Shown: positions 49,101 to 55,347 of the stretch, one piece after another
Layout of the letters: each line of letters begins with the position of its first letter
How positions within the stretch are numbered: position 1 is the first letter of the stretch
Translations under genes and position numbers: made by a program
From: Streptomyces achromogenes
Lineage (GTDB): Bacteria > Actinomycetota > Actinomycetes > Streptomycetales > Streptomycetaceae
NCBI RefSeq assembly: GCF_030816715.1
Contig: NZ_JAUSYH010000001.1
Coordinates: 7,998,001 to 8,062,000 of the forward strand
Direction: 5' to 3'
Length of the DNA stretch: 64,000 bases
Notes under the pieces: model-generated
Seen by the model: only the letters and a program-made list of their open reading frames with translations
Databases searched by the model: none
Told to the model about the DNA's origin: nothing

Positions 49101-49716
49101 CTCGATCGCATGGGGTCCGTGGGCCGGGGCGGGCAGTCTGCCGGGGCGGTCCGGGAAGGACCGGCGGCCGGTGGCGCCGCGCGGAACGCGTCCGCTCGTC
49201 GAACAGCAGGGTCTCGGGCTCTTCGACGCGGCATGGGCGGCCGGGCGCGGTCTCGTGATCGCGTCCCGGCTGGACTTCGCCGGACTGACCGGCGACGCGG
49301 AGACCGGCGATGTGGCCTCCGTCCTGCGGGCCCTCGTGCCTGTCGGCACCCGCCGCACGGCCCGGGCCACCCCGGCGGAGCAGACGGACCTGCGACACCG
49401 GCTGGCGGCGATGAGCAAGGCGGAGCGGGAGGCGGTGGTGACCGACCTCGTACGGGACCGGGCGAGTGCCGTCCTCGGCCACGCCACACCGGACAGCGTG
49501 GCCGCGGACGCCCGGCTGAAGAACCTCGGATTCGACTCGCTCACCGCTCTGCAACTGCGCACGGCACTCGGCGAGGCGACCGGGCTGAGGCTGCCGACGA
49601 GGGTGGCGTTCGAGTTCGACACCCCGGTGGACCTCGCGGAGCACCTGCTCGAGCGGATCCTCGCTTCGGCACCCTCACACCTCCATGGAACGGAAGGGCC
49701 CTCGGATGAGAATTGA
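37192..49716 (+). CDS. Loading-module PKS: CoA-ligase-ACP plus two extension modules
   Basis: The protein has 4174 residues from GTG 37192, which has GGAAG 7 bases upstream. Residues 1-520 are an AMP-forming acyl/aryl-CoA ligase: P-loop YTSGTTGRPKG from 176, YGSSE from 317, YRTGD from 395, catalytic Lys507 in TSTGK. An ACP follows (Ser593, in GFTSL). Module 1: KS (C832), AT (GHSQG, YASH 1381-1384, methylmalonyl-type), DH (His1585, Asp1755), KR (LDD from 2137, Y2194), ACP (Ser2360). Module 2: KS (C2594; active-site His2729 sits in HSTGS, not HGTGT), AT (GHSQG, HAAH 3143-3146, specificity unclear), a degenerate DH (no HxxxGxxxxP; Gln3508 at the catalytic Asp position), KR (ADD 3891-3893, Y3948), ACP (Ser4116). 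Only about 58 residues follow the last ACP serine, so the usual C-terminal docking domain is missing. This architecture starts a polyketide with an activated carboxylic acid. With the mqn genes nearby, 1,4-dihydroxy-6-naphthoate is the favoured starter, but that is inference. Confidence 0.95.
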   Translation: MTEEPSVALVRPLHEILTHHALQRADERVFQDSRRSVTYGALERRTRFLAGHLAALGVQRGDRVLLRMGNRVEMVESYLAVTRAGAVGVPVDPRSSDAELAHHLLDSGARTVISGAAQIPQMLRTGRSSGLDCCLIVVGATEPVAGATDFEHLAVTPPPVDARDDLDLDETAWILYTSGTTGRPKGVVTTQRKSLWATAACTRPILGLSATDRLVWPMPLYHAASHNIGVLATLAVGAFAHILEGSAPDEIMETVRSEQATFLVGSPTTYHRMVDLARERGLELPELRVCMAAGSACPPALHEAFEDAFGIRLLDSYGSSETGGAITTQALTGPRVLGTTGTPLPGLTLRLTDTLTGEEVTAGHEGEIWVHSPATMTGYHNAPEATRAVLVDGWYRTGDLGRQDSAGRLTITGRVKELIIRGGENIHPAEVEHVLAGVPGVAEAAVAGKPHAVLGEVPVAYLVPGPEGPGGIDTRELLETCRRELSYFKVPDEFHVVDAIPRTSTGKTARRRLAELPATLLVVNPSVNVRPDLAAEGPTGTAPAVTPVSGDTVLPTTRHGLLGLVRSVVADVLGLPAEDVAADRPLHELGFTSLSAVALRDRLSAASGHRLSAAVAYDYPTPQALARYLDGLGEGGPGAESAESAGDAEGTAMTGQSDEPVAIVAMGCRLPGGARTPGELWDLLVAETDAVGPLPDDRGWNLDRLLGDEGGGGGKSSARQGAFLEGAGRFDEAFFGISPREALAMDPQQRLLLETAWETFERAGIDPVSLKGSRTGVFAGVMYGGYGPGLHERAPENLEGYLGNGSAVSVASGRISYTLGLLGPAITVDTACSSSLVAIHLAAQSLRQGECTLALAGGATVMSTPGALVEFSRQGALSDDGRCRAFAAGANGTGFAEGVGLVLLERLSDARRLGHPVLAVVRGSAVNQDGASNGLTAPNGPAQQRVIRTALARAGLAPAEISAVEAHGTGTTLGDPIEAQALLATYGQDRPAGEPLLLGSVKSNIGHTQAAAGVVGVIKMVMAMRHDTLPRTLHIDAPSPHVDWSTGGLQLLTEAQPWPRTGTPRRAGVSSFGASGTNAHLILEEAPAEPVPVAVAEPSGVALPMLLSGRGEGALRAQAGRVADFLDRHPDLPTDAVARMLAGSRTVFEHRAAVTGDDRTRLLTRLRTLADTDQDTDTGVVRGTGGRLGAPAFVFPGQGAQWTTMAVRLLDHGGAFAQRLQECREALRPFVDWDLFAVLRDEPDQPDFHRVDVVQPALWAVKVSLAAQWQAAGIRPAAVIGHSQGEIAAATVSGALTLADGARIVALRSQLISQIAGLGGMISLAVPRERAETIAADLGLDIGAVNSPANTVLSGPLHALERLTAWCDEHDVRHRRVAIDYASHSVHAEAIKDQILEALAPVTPRSGDLPFYSSLAGGPVDGTRLDADYWYRNLRHTVDYQAAIRALAHTGVTAFIEVSPHPVLTLPTQETLETLDDLTGQPAVLATLHRDHGDTHDWTHSLSTAWTQGVTLHPTPTPVHPDLPTYPFQGTRHWLNTPTGGDPQSFGLRPVAHPLLGAAIHRADEEGVVFTGRVSTATHPWLADHVVRGSVLFPATAFVEAAIRAGDEVGTTCLEELVLEAPLVVAAQQTVSLQVTVGAPDASGRRAVSVHSAPQSGAESTADPLWSRHAHGFLVPAPPDDTAAAEALATWPPQGARAMPVEDAYERMAQAGYGYGPAFRGLRAVWHRDAEVFAEIALPEGETTDGWSLHPALLDAALHPDVLGEVDKDASRPLNLPFSWHGVRLHAAGATTLRVRLTRPEPEGVALLAVDPAGAPVVSVGTLSTRPMGEAAAAEADTVRQMLLHTQWQPVTSPPELQPAGRWLAVGPDAAHIASALTDAGFDAHGAPDLTADATGTAPDTLLVLCDRPGPEAADITADTAAAVHARVQAALAQVQHWLRDERYEATRLVLATRGAVAAAPASGVADLAGASVWGLARTVQAEHPGRLVLIDLDPEADSFAADVAGLRAAVASGEPQTAVRAGLVLVPRLTRAADLASEEPRTLDPEGVTLVTGGTTGLGRLVARHMVAAHGARHLLLLSRSGRTADGTADLIDELTALGASVTVEACDVADRESLATVLAGLDRPVTAVVHSAGVLDDGTVSGLSPEQVAAVLRPKVDAALHLHDLTRDADLKHFILFSSVAGVLGGPGQANYAAANAFLDALAEHRRSLGLPATAVAWGLWAAGGLTAHLGATDRVRIARNGVRSLDAEQGLALLDAAVARRGAAFVAALFDHAALRRRSGGVPTLLSGLVRAVTRRTAAVESGDAQDTGAWLAGLSAKEAERALLDAVRRHAAAVLGHESPQAVRADSAFKDIGFDSLSAVELRNRLNTATGLRLAPTVVFDHPTPQALAEHLAESRDGATAAAPLPALRASATTDADPIAIVAMGCRLPGGVAGPEDLWELLRSGTDAIGDFPTDRGWDLDALYDPDPDKPGTSSSRSGGFLKEAGRFDEAFFGISPREALAMDPQQRLLLETAWETFERAGVDPTSLGNSTAGVFVGAIAQEYGSTLLHEAPDGLDGMLLTGNATSVISGRLSYLLGLLGPAITVDTACSSSLVAIHLAAQSLRQGECTLALAGGATVLSTPGTFTAFSRQRAMSPDGRCRAFAAGANGTGFAEGVGLVLLERLSDARRLGHPVLAVVRGSAVNQDGASNGLTAPNGPAQQRLIRTALAQAALAPAEISAVEAHSTGSTLGDPIEAQALLATYGQDRPAGEPLLLGSVKSNIGHTQAAAGVAGVIKMVMAMRHDTLPRTLHIDAPSPHVDWSTGQARLLTENQPWPRTGTPRRAGVSAFGISGTNAHLILEEAPAEPVPVAVAEPSGVALPMLLSGRGEGALRAQAGRLADFLDRHPDLPTDAVARMLAGSRTVFEHRAAVTGDDRTRLLTRLRTLADTDQDTDTGVVRGTGGRLGAPAFVFPGQGAQWTTMAVRLLDHGGAFAQRLQECREALRPFVDWDLFAVLRDEPDQPDFHRVDVVQPALWAVKVSLAAQWQAAGIRPAAVIGHSQGEIAAATVSGALTLADGARIVALRSQLISQIAGLGGMISLAVPRERAETIAADLGLDIGAVNSPANTVLSGTAEALDELSARCDKHDVFHQRIPIDHAAHSVHAEAIKDQILEALAPITPRSGDLPFYSSLAGGPVDGTRLDADYWYRNLRHTVDYQAAIRALAHTGVTAFIEVSPHPVLTLPTQETLETLDDLTGQPAVLATLHRDHGDTHDWTHSLSTAWTQGVTLHPTPTPVHPDLPTYPFQGTRHWLNAPTGTSRGASGLGAVPTSHPLLGAAVELPGTETVVFTGRLSAGRPAWSAEEHTEGGERELDWLAAELALAAGGQLGRSRLRALTARAPFVMPGSGAVQVRVTVGEGGEPGVRTVAVHSRRGDDVLGLPWTCHATGELVAAAAEPDWDLEAWPPADALPVPEPELRLDHPTLHAAVRGVWRRDGEVFAEILVPDALREEARRFGLHPALAQALLSLAGMKGVAPEADASWRVQAWGEVSLHASGASVLRARLSPGPDGSVSLAAADATGSPVLSIPALRIAPVVRQELRASDVAQQDSLFGIEWTAVDTRANTADADGTWAIVGEDPARMRSSLMTAGRYTETYPDLTALAAAVEGGRPVPDIVVVPFLAQYGEPAGQELVDAVHATTVRALETARAWVSTPAFDRSRLVFLTSGAVPAVAGPDDTSPLDLAGAGVWGLIRGAQTEHPDRFVLVDTDLAKPTWRALDRVASSTEPQWALRGRTTRVPRLARLVPGSALPRLDVGLDGTVLVTGGTGRLGSAMARHLVTEHGVRDLLLTSRRGPDAPEAAVLEAELTELGARVQVAACDVADHEALAALLTDRRIGAVVHTAGTADDGSLPALTAERLSKVLRPKVDAVVNLYELVREAGVRQFVLFSSVAGILGGPGQADYAAANTFLDAFAHHMRSRGVAATSIAWGPWAGAGSLPGRSGKDRRPVAPRGTRPLVEQQGLGLFDAAWAAGRGLVIASRLDFAGLTGDAETGDVASVLRALVPVGTRRTARATPAEQTDLRHRLAAMSKAEREAVVTDLVRDRASAVLGHATPDSVAADARLKNLGFDSLTALQLRTALGEATGLRLPTRVAFEFDTPVDLAEHLLERILASAPSHLHGTEGPSDEN
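39371..41810 (+). repeat. KS-AT duplication inside the loading-module PKS, copy 1
   Basis: This segment aligns with 44657-47096 at a constant offset of 5286 bases, with no net insertion or deletion. Large parts, notably 40430-41255 and 41347-41810, are nearly identical in DNA. Divergence is concentrated in the variable middle of the KS, the KS-AT linker and a 90-base stretch (about 41256-41346) that encodes the AT specificity loop. Confidence 0.88.
44657..47096 (+). repeat. KS-AT duplication inside the loading-module PKS, copy 2
   Basis: This is the second copy of the 2.4-kb KS-AT duplication. Its specificity loop (about 46542-46632) encodes HAAH instead of the YASH of copy 1, while flanking DNA remains nearly identical. 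The DH that follows it is unrelated in detail to the first module's DH and is degenerate, so the duplicated unit ended at the AT-DH junction. Confidence 0.88.
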
Positions 49717-50740
49717 CCATGTGTTCATCGACTCGATCGGTGTCACGCTGCACGAGTTCGAGCCGGTCGAGCGGGCTGTGTCCAAGGGACTGATCAGCCA
49801 GGAGCTCGTGGACGCGAACGGGCTGACCGGCACCCATCTGGCGCACGACATCCCGGCCGTGGAACTCGCGATCTCCGCCGCGCGCGTCGCCATGGACCGG
49901 TCGAAGCTGCAACGGGAAGACATCACGCACCACGTGCACAGCGGTGTGTACTACCAGGGCCCGCCCGGGTCCTACGCACCCGGATACGTCCTGCGCGAAC
50001 TGGAGGTCGATCCGGTCTCGTCGCTGTACCTGCGCCAGGGCTGCAACGGCATGCTGGGGGCCCTGGAGGTGGCGGTCGGGCAGCTGACGGGCGCCGCCCA
50101 GGCGGAGAACGTACTGCTCACCTCCGGTGAGAACTTCACCGCCACGGGCTCTGACCGTTACACGGGAATCGGCCAGGCGTACTTCCTCTCCGACGGCGGC
50201 GCCGCGGCCTTGATCAGTGCGGAGGAGGGCTTCGCGCAGATCAGGTCGCTGAGCGCGGGCATCCTGCCGGAGCTCGAACGGTGGCATCGCGGCGACGGCC
50301 CGCTGCTGGCGGACGAAGGCCGGGAGAGCGACGGGGACATGGCCGAACGAGCCACTCGCTACAGCGAGACCGAGACCCCGCTCTCGGAGACCCTCGAGAA
50401 ACTCACCCTCTTCAACCTCGGTGTCATCCGCCGGGCACTCGTCGACGCCGACCTGAATGCCGACGACATCGCCAAGGTCGTGCCGATCAACATCGACGGC
50501 CGGATGATCGAGTACTCGGTCATGATGCCGCTCGGCCTGCCCATGGACCGCTCCACGTGGGACTTCGGCAAGGGCATCGGGCATGTGGGCGGCGCCGATG
50601 TGTTCATCACCCTGGAGCATCTGGTCCGTGCGCGCGAGGTGGCTCCCGGCGACCACGTACTGCTGATCTCCCAGGGCCCGGGCTGGATGTGCACGGCCGC
50701 TGTCGTCACCCTCGTCGACCTTCCCACCTGGGCGCTATGA
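49706..50740 (+). CDS. KASIII-like acyltransferase/ketosynthase homologue
   Basis: The protein has 344 residues. The start is ATG 49706, which overlaps the end of the PKS gene by 11 bases and has GGAAGGG 7 bases upstream, so the two are translationally coupled; an in-frame ATG at 49685 lacks a good ribosome-binding site. The thiolase fold of the FabH family is recognisable and Cys113 is kept in QGCNG. Aligned with FabH, the active-site His position reads Ile261 (in PINID, where FabH has PHQAN) and the Asn position reads His293 (in GHVGG, where FabH has GNTSA). It is therefore unlikely to be a normal decarboxylating KASIII. Relatives in antibiotic clusters transfer acyl or aryl groups between carriers, so a role in handling the starter acid is plausible but inferred. 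A convergent terminator follows. Confidence 0.88.
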   Translation: MRIDHVFIDSIGVTLHEFEPVERAVSKGLISQELVDANGLTGTHLAHDIPAVELAISAARVAMDRSKLQREDITHHVHSGVYYQGPPGSYAPGYVLRELEVDPVSSLYLRQGCNGMLGALEVAVGQLTGAAQAENVLLTSGENFTATGSDRYTGIGQAYFLSDGGAAALISAEEGFAQIRSLSAGILPELERWHRGDGPLLADEGRESDGDMAERATRYSETETPLSETLEKLTLFNLGVIRRALVDADLNADDIAKVVPINIDGRMIEYSVMMPLGLPMDRSTWDFGKGIGHVGGADVFITLEHLVRAREVAPGDHVLLISQGPGWMCTAAVVTLVDLPTWAL

Positions 50741-50765
50741 CGTGCCGGCCTCTGCCACCGCGCGC

Positions 50766-50789
50766 CCGTCCTCGATGAGTCGAGGACGG
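50766..50789. terminator. Convergent-gene hairpin terminator
   Basis: A perfect 10-bp stem (50766-50775 with 50780-50789) with a TGAG loop sits in the 144-base gap between two convergent genes. Its symmetry would let it serve both strands: the KASIII-like gene and the end of the long minus-strand operon. Confidence 0.65.
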
Positions 50790-50884
50790 CCGCCGGCGGC
50801 GGTGCGGGTTCGTACGAGTCCGGCAGTGCCAGGGCGTGTCCGCACAGTGGCGTCGCGCGCCGGACGGGACTTTGCGGACACGAT

Positions 50885-53395
50885 CTAAAGCAGGGCGTCC
50901 TGGTGTGCCGCCGACGCGGCTGGTACGGCGTCGCCGCGCAGCGGCGCGCAGGTCACCGAGCGCGCGGTCAGCACCGGGTCCCCGGCGCCGTCGGCCGCCG
51001 CCAGGTCCCAGGAACCGTCTGTCGTCGGCCGCAGCCGCACACGCAGCACGGACGCGCCGGGGGTGTACAGGGACACGTCTCGCCAGCGCACCGCCGCCGT
51101 CGGCTCCGCGTCGTGCGGTGCCGGCTCTCGGGCCAGGCGTACGGTGCCGGCCAGCGCCGCGTCCAACAGCACCGGATGGAGCGCGTGACGGTCCTGGCCC
51201 GTCACCCAGTCGGGCAGCGCCACCTCGACGAAGAACTCGTCGCCGCGCCGCCACACGGCGCGCGGTGTCCGCGCGGCGTCCGGCCGGCCGGCGCCGCGGT
51301 CCCCGACGACCCGGCGGGCGCCCTGCGGGGGCCACACGGACAAGCTCACGTCGGCTACCGCGGGGGAGACCGGCGCCACCGTCGCCGTCGCGTACCGGGT
51401 CCACGGTCTTCGTGACGCACCTCGTGGGTCGCGCCGCCCGTGCACCGTCACCGGCCTGGTCCCGTCGGCCCCCGGCGCCCCGACCGTCACCCGAAGTTGC
51501 ACGCCGCCGTCGCGCGGCAGGACCAGCGGTTCGTCCGCCGCCACGTCCAGCGCCCGGGCGCAGCCGACGCGGCCCGCCGCGTGCAGCACCAGGTCCAGCA
51601 GGGCCGCTCCGGCGAACACCGCTGCGCCGTCCACGCGTTGCGGCAGCGTCGGGTCGCCGCCGGCCGCGGTGATCCAGCCCGTGCACACCAGTTCGTCGCG
51701 CCCGGGCAGTTCGACCACTGCCGAGAGCAGGGGATGGCCCGCGTCGTCCAGCCCCAGCTCGACGGCGTCGGAAGAGCAGAGCGATTCGTGCGACCGCTTC
51801 CGGGACCGTCGCCACAGCGGCCGTGCCGGCAGTCCCGCCAACAGTCTGCGGGCGACCTTCCCCGCCGGATCGCGAGGAATCTCGGGGACCTCGTGGATCT
51901 CCTCCGGGAGCTTGAACGCGGACAACCTCCGTCGGCAGGCGGACAGCACCGCCTCCACGTCGAGCTCCCCGGCCGTCGGTACCACGTAGGCGACCGGCAC
52001 CTCCCCGAGGGTCCCGTGGGCGACGCCCGCGACGGCCGCGTCCGCGACCCCGGGCGCCTGCACGAGGGCCTCTTCCACCTCGCGCGGGTGGATGTTCTCC
52101 CCGCCCCGGACGATCAGCTCCTTGAGCCGGCCGGTGAGCGTCAGATATCCGTCCGCGTCCTGGCGGGCCAGGTCACCGGTGCGGTACCAGCCTTCGGACA
52201 GCACCCTCGCGGTCTCCTCCGGCTGCCGGTGATAGCCGGGCATCAGCGCCGGACTGGACACCCACACCTCACCTTCGGCACCCCGCTCCACCTCGTCGCC
52301 GGTGCGCGGGTCCGTGAGCCGCAGCGTCAGTCCCGGCAGCGGCACACCGCACGAACCGGGCACGTACGGGCCCCCCGGCAGGTTCGTGGTCATCGCGCCG
52401 CCGGCCTCCGTCGAGCCGTAGCCGTCCAGCAGCGCGATGCCGAACGCGGAGCGGAACGCCTCGTGCAGGGGCCGCGGACACGGCGAGCCCGCCACCACGC
52501 ACACCCTCAGCCGTGGCACGCAGACCGCGCCGGGCCGGGCGAGCTCCACCATCTGGTGGTACATCGCCGGCGCGCCCACCAGGAAGGTGGCGTCCTCCTC
52601 GAGGGCCCGGCGCAGCACCTCGTCGGCGGCCGGGCCGTCCGTGATGCAGACCGTGGCGCCGACCGCCACGACACCGAGCACGCACACGTGGTGCGCCGCC
52701 GCGTGGAAGAGCGGCACCAGCCACACGACCCGGTCCTCGGGGGACAGCCCCAGCAGCGGTGCGTCGCAGGCGGCCGTCGTCCACAGCGACGTCCGCTGCG
52801 TGGACACGACCCCGATGGGCCGGCCGGTCGTCCCGGAGGTGTAGAGCACCCAGGCAGGCTCGTCCAGGCCCAGGTCGTCGCGGGGCGGATCGCGCAACGA
52901 CCACGTCGACGCCAGTTCCTCCCAGCGCGGCAGTTCGTCGTCGGCCGCCTCCGTGAACCCCGGCTCGGAGTCCCGTCCGACGAGGATCACGACGACGTCC
53001 GGCCGGTCGGCCAGCACGCGGCGCAGCCGGGGCAGCCGCGCCGCGTCGGTGATGACCAGCCGCGCCGCGCAGTCGTCCAGCAGGTACGCCAGTTCCGCGT
53101 CGGTCGACGCCGGGTCCAGCGGTACTCCGACGGCGCTCGCCCGGGTGACGGCGAGGTAACTCTCCACCGCCTCCACCCGGTTGGGCAGGCAGATCACCGC
53201 CGACGCGCCTCGTGCCAGGCCCAGCCCCACCAGATGACCGGCCGCCCGGGCGGTACGCCGGTCCAGTTCGGCCCAGGTCACCGCGTGATCGGCGTCCTTG
53301 AACGCGATCCGGTCGGGCTGCCTGGCCGCGTGCCCGGCGAGCAGTTCGTGCACCGGGCGGATGAGCTCCGCCTGGAACGTGGCGTCCGCGGTCAC
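50885..53395 (-). CDS. CoA-ligase fused to an inactive DH-like domain
   Basis: The protein has 836 residues from GTG 53395, preceded by GAGGAGGAA. Residues 1-520 are an AMP-forming ligase closely resembling the loading ligase of the PKS at 37192. It retains YGSTE, YRTGD, the GGENIHP segment and the Lys in DPAGK. Its P-loop reads TSGTTGRPIG, with Ile194 where Lys is usual. Residues 545-836 are a PKS dehydratase-like double hotdog: HPLL at 554 and HPVLLDAAL with Asp745 are present, but the HxxxGxxxxP motif is lost (His to Arg, Pro to Ala). The protein stops at the point where a PKS would run on into its KR. There is no ACP, KS or AT. It looks like a shrunken derivative of a ligase-ACP-KS-AT-DH protein. 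It could be a second starter-activating enzyme or a docking/scaffold protein; I cannot choose. It is the last gene of the minus-strand operon, 10 bases after the permease gene. Confidence 0.88.
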   Translation of the reverse strand: MTADATFQAELIRPVHELLAGHAARQPDRIAFKDADHAVTWAELDRRTARAAGHLVGLGLARGASAVICLPNRVEAVESYLAVTRASAVGVPLDPASTDAELAYLLDDCAARLVITDAARLPRLRRVLADRPDVVVILVGRDSEPGFTEAADDELPRWEELASTWSLRDPPRDDLGLDEPAWVLYTSGTTGRPIGVVSTQRTSLWTTAACDAPLLGLSPEDRVVWLVPLFHAAAHHVCVLGVVAVGATVCITDGPAADEVLRRALEEDATFLVGAPAMYHQMVELARPGAVCVPRLRVCVVAGSPCPRPLHEAFRSAFGIALLDGYGSTEAGGAMTTNLPGGPYVPGSCGVPLPGLTLRLTDPRTGDEVERGAEGEVWVSSPALMPGYHRQPEETARVLSEGWYRTGDLARQDADGYLTLTGRLKELIVRGGENIHPREVEEALVQAPGVADAAVAGVAHGTLGEVPVAYVVPTAGELDVEAVLSACRRRLSAFKLPEEIHEVPEIPRDPAGKVARRLLAGLPARPLWRRSRKRSHESLCSSDAVELGLDDAGHPLLSAVVELPGRDELVCTGWITAAGGDPTLPQRVDGAAVFAGAALLDLVLHAAGRVGCARALDVAADEPLVLPRDGGVQLRVTVGAPGADGTRPVTVHGRRDPRGASRRPWTRYATATVAPVSPAVADVSLSVWPPQGARRVVGDRGAGRPDAARTPRAVWRRGDEFFVEVALPDWVTGQDRHALHPVLLDAALAGTVRLAREPAPHDAEPTAAVRWRDVSLYTPGASVLRVRLRPTTDGSWDLAAADGAGDPVLTARSVTCAPLRGDAVPAASAAHQDALL

Positions 53396-53405
53396 GACTT
53401 CCTCC

Positions 53406-54257
53406 TCACGTACCGGCCGAACGGTAGCGGCGCACCGCCAGCGTCCGGCCCACCACCGCGATCAGCACCGACCAGGACAGCGACACCAGCACGGGATGCT
53501 GAGCGGGCCAGGCGCCCGTGGCCGCGAGCCCCGGGTTGCCGAACAGCTGCCGGGTCGCCTGCACCGTCGCGCTCAGCGGGTTCCACTCGGCGGCCCAGCG
53601 CAGCACCGTCGGGAGCGTGGAGGGCGCCACGAACGCGTTGGAGAGGAACGTCAGTGGGAACAGCCACAGGAAGTTGCTGGTTGCCGCCGCCTCCGGGGCG
53701 CGCACCGACAGGCCGATGACGACACCCACCCACGACAGCGCGTAACCCATGAGCAGCAGCAGAGCGAAGGCGGCGGCGGCTCGCAGCGCCCCGTGATGGA
53801 TGCGCCAGCCGACCAGCAGCGCGCACAGCACCATCACCGTCATCACCATGACGTTCTGCACGAGATCCGCGAGGGTGCGGCCGGTGAGCAGCGCCCCCCG
53901 CGCCATCGGCAGGGAGCGGAACCGGTCGACCATGCCGCTCTGCATGTCGTTGGCCATGCTGACACTGCTGTTGCCTGCGGTGGCGAACGCGATGGTCTGC
54001 GCGAAGAACCCGGGCATCATGTACTCGCGGTATGCGGCGGCGTTCGCGGCGCCGGGCAGGCTGAACGACCCGGCGAATATGTAGGCGAAGAGCAGCACGA
54101 AGACGATCGGCTGCACCAGACTGAGGACGACCACCTCGGGGATGCGGATCGTCCGGATCACGTTGCGCCGCGTCACGACGAGGACGTCGCGCAGTGATTT
54201 GGCGGCCGATCCGGGCCTCAGCTCGGGTACGGACGATGCCGTGGCCGACACGTTCAT
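53406..54257 (-). CDS. ABC-2 type exporter permease (DrrB-like)
   Basis: The protein has 283 residues from ATG 54257, with AAGGAG just upstream; the ATG shares one base with the stop codon of the ATPase gene (TGATG), so the pair is translationally coupled. Several long hydrophobic stretches (for example around residues 35-60, 120-145, 150-180, 185-205 and near the C-terminus) predict about six membrane segments. The family is the ABC-2 permeases of the daunorubicin-resistance DrrB kind. With the ATPase it probably exports the finished polyketide and protects the producer. Substrate is inferred from context. Confidence 0.9.
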   Translation of the reverse strand: MNVSATASSVPELRPGSAAKSLRDVLVVTRRNVIRTIRIPEVVVLSLVQPIVFVLLFAYIFAGSFSLPGAANAAAYREYMMPGFFAQTIAFATAGNSSVSMANDMQSGMVDRFRSLPMARGALLTGRTLADLVQNVMVMTVMVLCALLVGWRIHHGALRAAAAFALLLLMGYALSWVGVVIGLSVRAPEAAATSNFLWLFPLTFLSNAFVAPSTLPTVLRWAAEWNPLSATVQATRQLFGNPGLAATGAWPAQHPVLVSLSWSVLIAVVGRTLAVRRYRSAGT

Positions 54258-55246
54258 CACTCCTTCTCGTTCGCCGCGCCGGCACCGACCGCCGTGCGCG
54301 ATGTGTCCCGCGGGGCGACCTCGGTGAGGGCCAGGAAGACCTCGTCGAGCGTGGGCCGGCGCAGTCCGATGTCGGTGACCTCGATGCCCGCGGCGTCCAG
54401 TGCGGCGATCACCTGGGTCACCAGCCGCACCCCGCCGTCGACGGGAACCGAGACCATGCCGCGGGGACCGTCGACGTCCGGTGCGCGGGTGCCGTACCGG
54501 GCCAGCAGGGCGGCCGCGGAGTCGAGTTGCCCGCGCCGGGCGACGACCGCCTCGACCCGCTGGCCGCCCGCCTGCGCCTTCAGTTCGCGCGGTGTGCCGC
54601 GGGCGATGATCCGTCCGTGGTCGACGACCGCGATGTCCCGGGCCAGGCGGTCGGCCTCCTCGAGGTACTGCGTGGTGAGCAGGAGTGTGGTGCCCTGCGA
54701 CACGAGGTCCTCGATGGCGTCCCACAGCATCAGCCGACTGGTCGGATCCAGGCCGGTCGACGGCTCGTCGAGGAACATCACCGAAGGGCGCACGACGAGC
54801 GCGCAGGCCAGGTCCAGACGCCGCCGCATGCCGCCCGAGTACGTGCTGGACATCCGGTCGGCGGCCCCGGTGAGGTCGAACCGGTCCAGCAGCTCGTCCG
54901 CGCGCCCACGGGCGGCCCGGGAGCGAAGCCCGTACAGCTCACCGATCATCCGCAGGTTCTCCCGGCCCGTGAGCCGGTCGTCGACGGCGGCGAACTGGCC
55001 CGAGAGGCCGATGGAGAGCCGGACCCGGTCGGGGTGGCGGACCACGTCGTGGCCGGCCACGACGGCGGTGCCCGCGTCGGGCCGCAGCAGGGTGGCGAGC
55101 AGGCGCACCGTCGTGGTCTTGCCCGCCCCGTTGGGGCCGAGCAGTCCCAGTACGCTGCCCTCCGGCACGTCAAGGTCCACTCCGTCCAGGGCCCGGGTCT
55201 CGCCGAAGGTCTTGACCAGACCCGTGGCGTGGATGGCACCCGCCAT
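54257..55246 (-). CDS. ABC exporter ATP-binding protein (DrrA-like)
   Basis: The protein has 329 residues. Walker A is GPNGAGKTT (37-45), the Q-loop glutamine is Q84, the signature is YSGGM (136-140) and Walker B ends in DEP (160-162). A C-terminal extension of about 100 residues after the nucleotide-binding domain is typical of DrrA-type drug-export ATPases. ATG 55246 has GGAG 6 bases upstream. It lies 101 bases after mqnC in the same direction and overlaps the permease start by one base. It should power export of the cluster's product at the cytoplasmic membrane. Confidence 0.94.
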   Translation of the reverse strand: MAGAIHATGLVKTFGETRALDGVDLDVPEGSVLGLLGPNGAGKTTTVRLLATLLRPDAGTAVVAGHDVVRHPDRVRLSIGLSGQFAAVDDRLTGRENLRMIGELYGLRSRAARGRADELLDRFDLTGAADRMSSTYSGGMRRRLDLACALVVRPSVMFLDEPSTGLDPTSRLMLWDAIEDLVSQGTTLLLTTQYLEEADRLARDIAVVDHGRIIARGTPRELKAQAGGQRVEAVVARRGQLDSAAALLARYGTRAPDVDGPRGMVSVPVDGGVRLVTQVIAALDAAGIEVTDIGLRRPTLDEVFLALTEVAPRDTSRTAVGAGAANEKE

Positions 55247-55347
55247 GGGGTTCTCCGTCCTCGTGTGTGCAGGGATGGGGCGGGGTGAGTCACGAGGGCG
55301 GGCGCCCCGGGCCGGATGCCCGCGCCCCGAACACCCGGCCCGGCGGC

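Noticed and set aside
49685..49705. Upstream ATG for the KASIII-like gene
   Set aside because: It adds seven residues not seen in the family and lacks a ribosome-binding site, while the ATG at 49706 has GGAAGGG at 7 bases.
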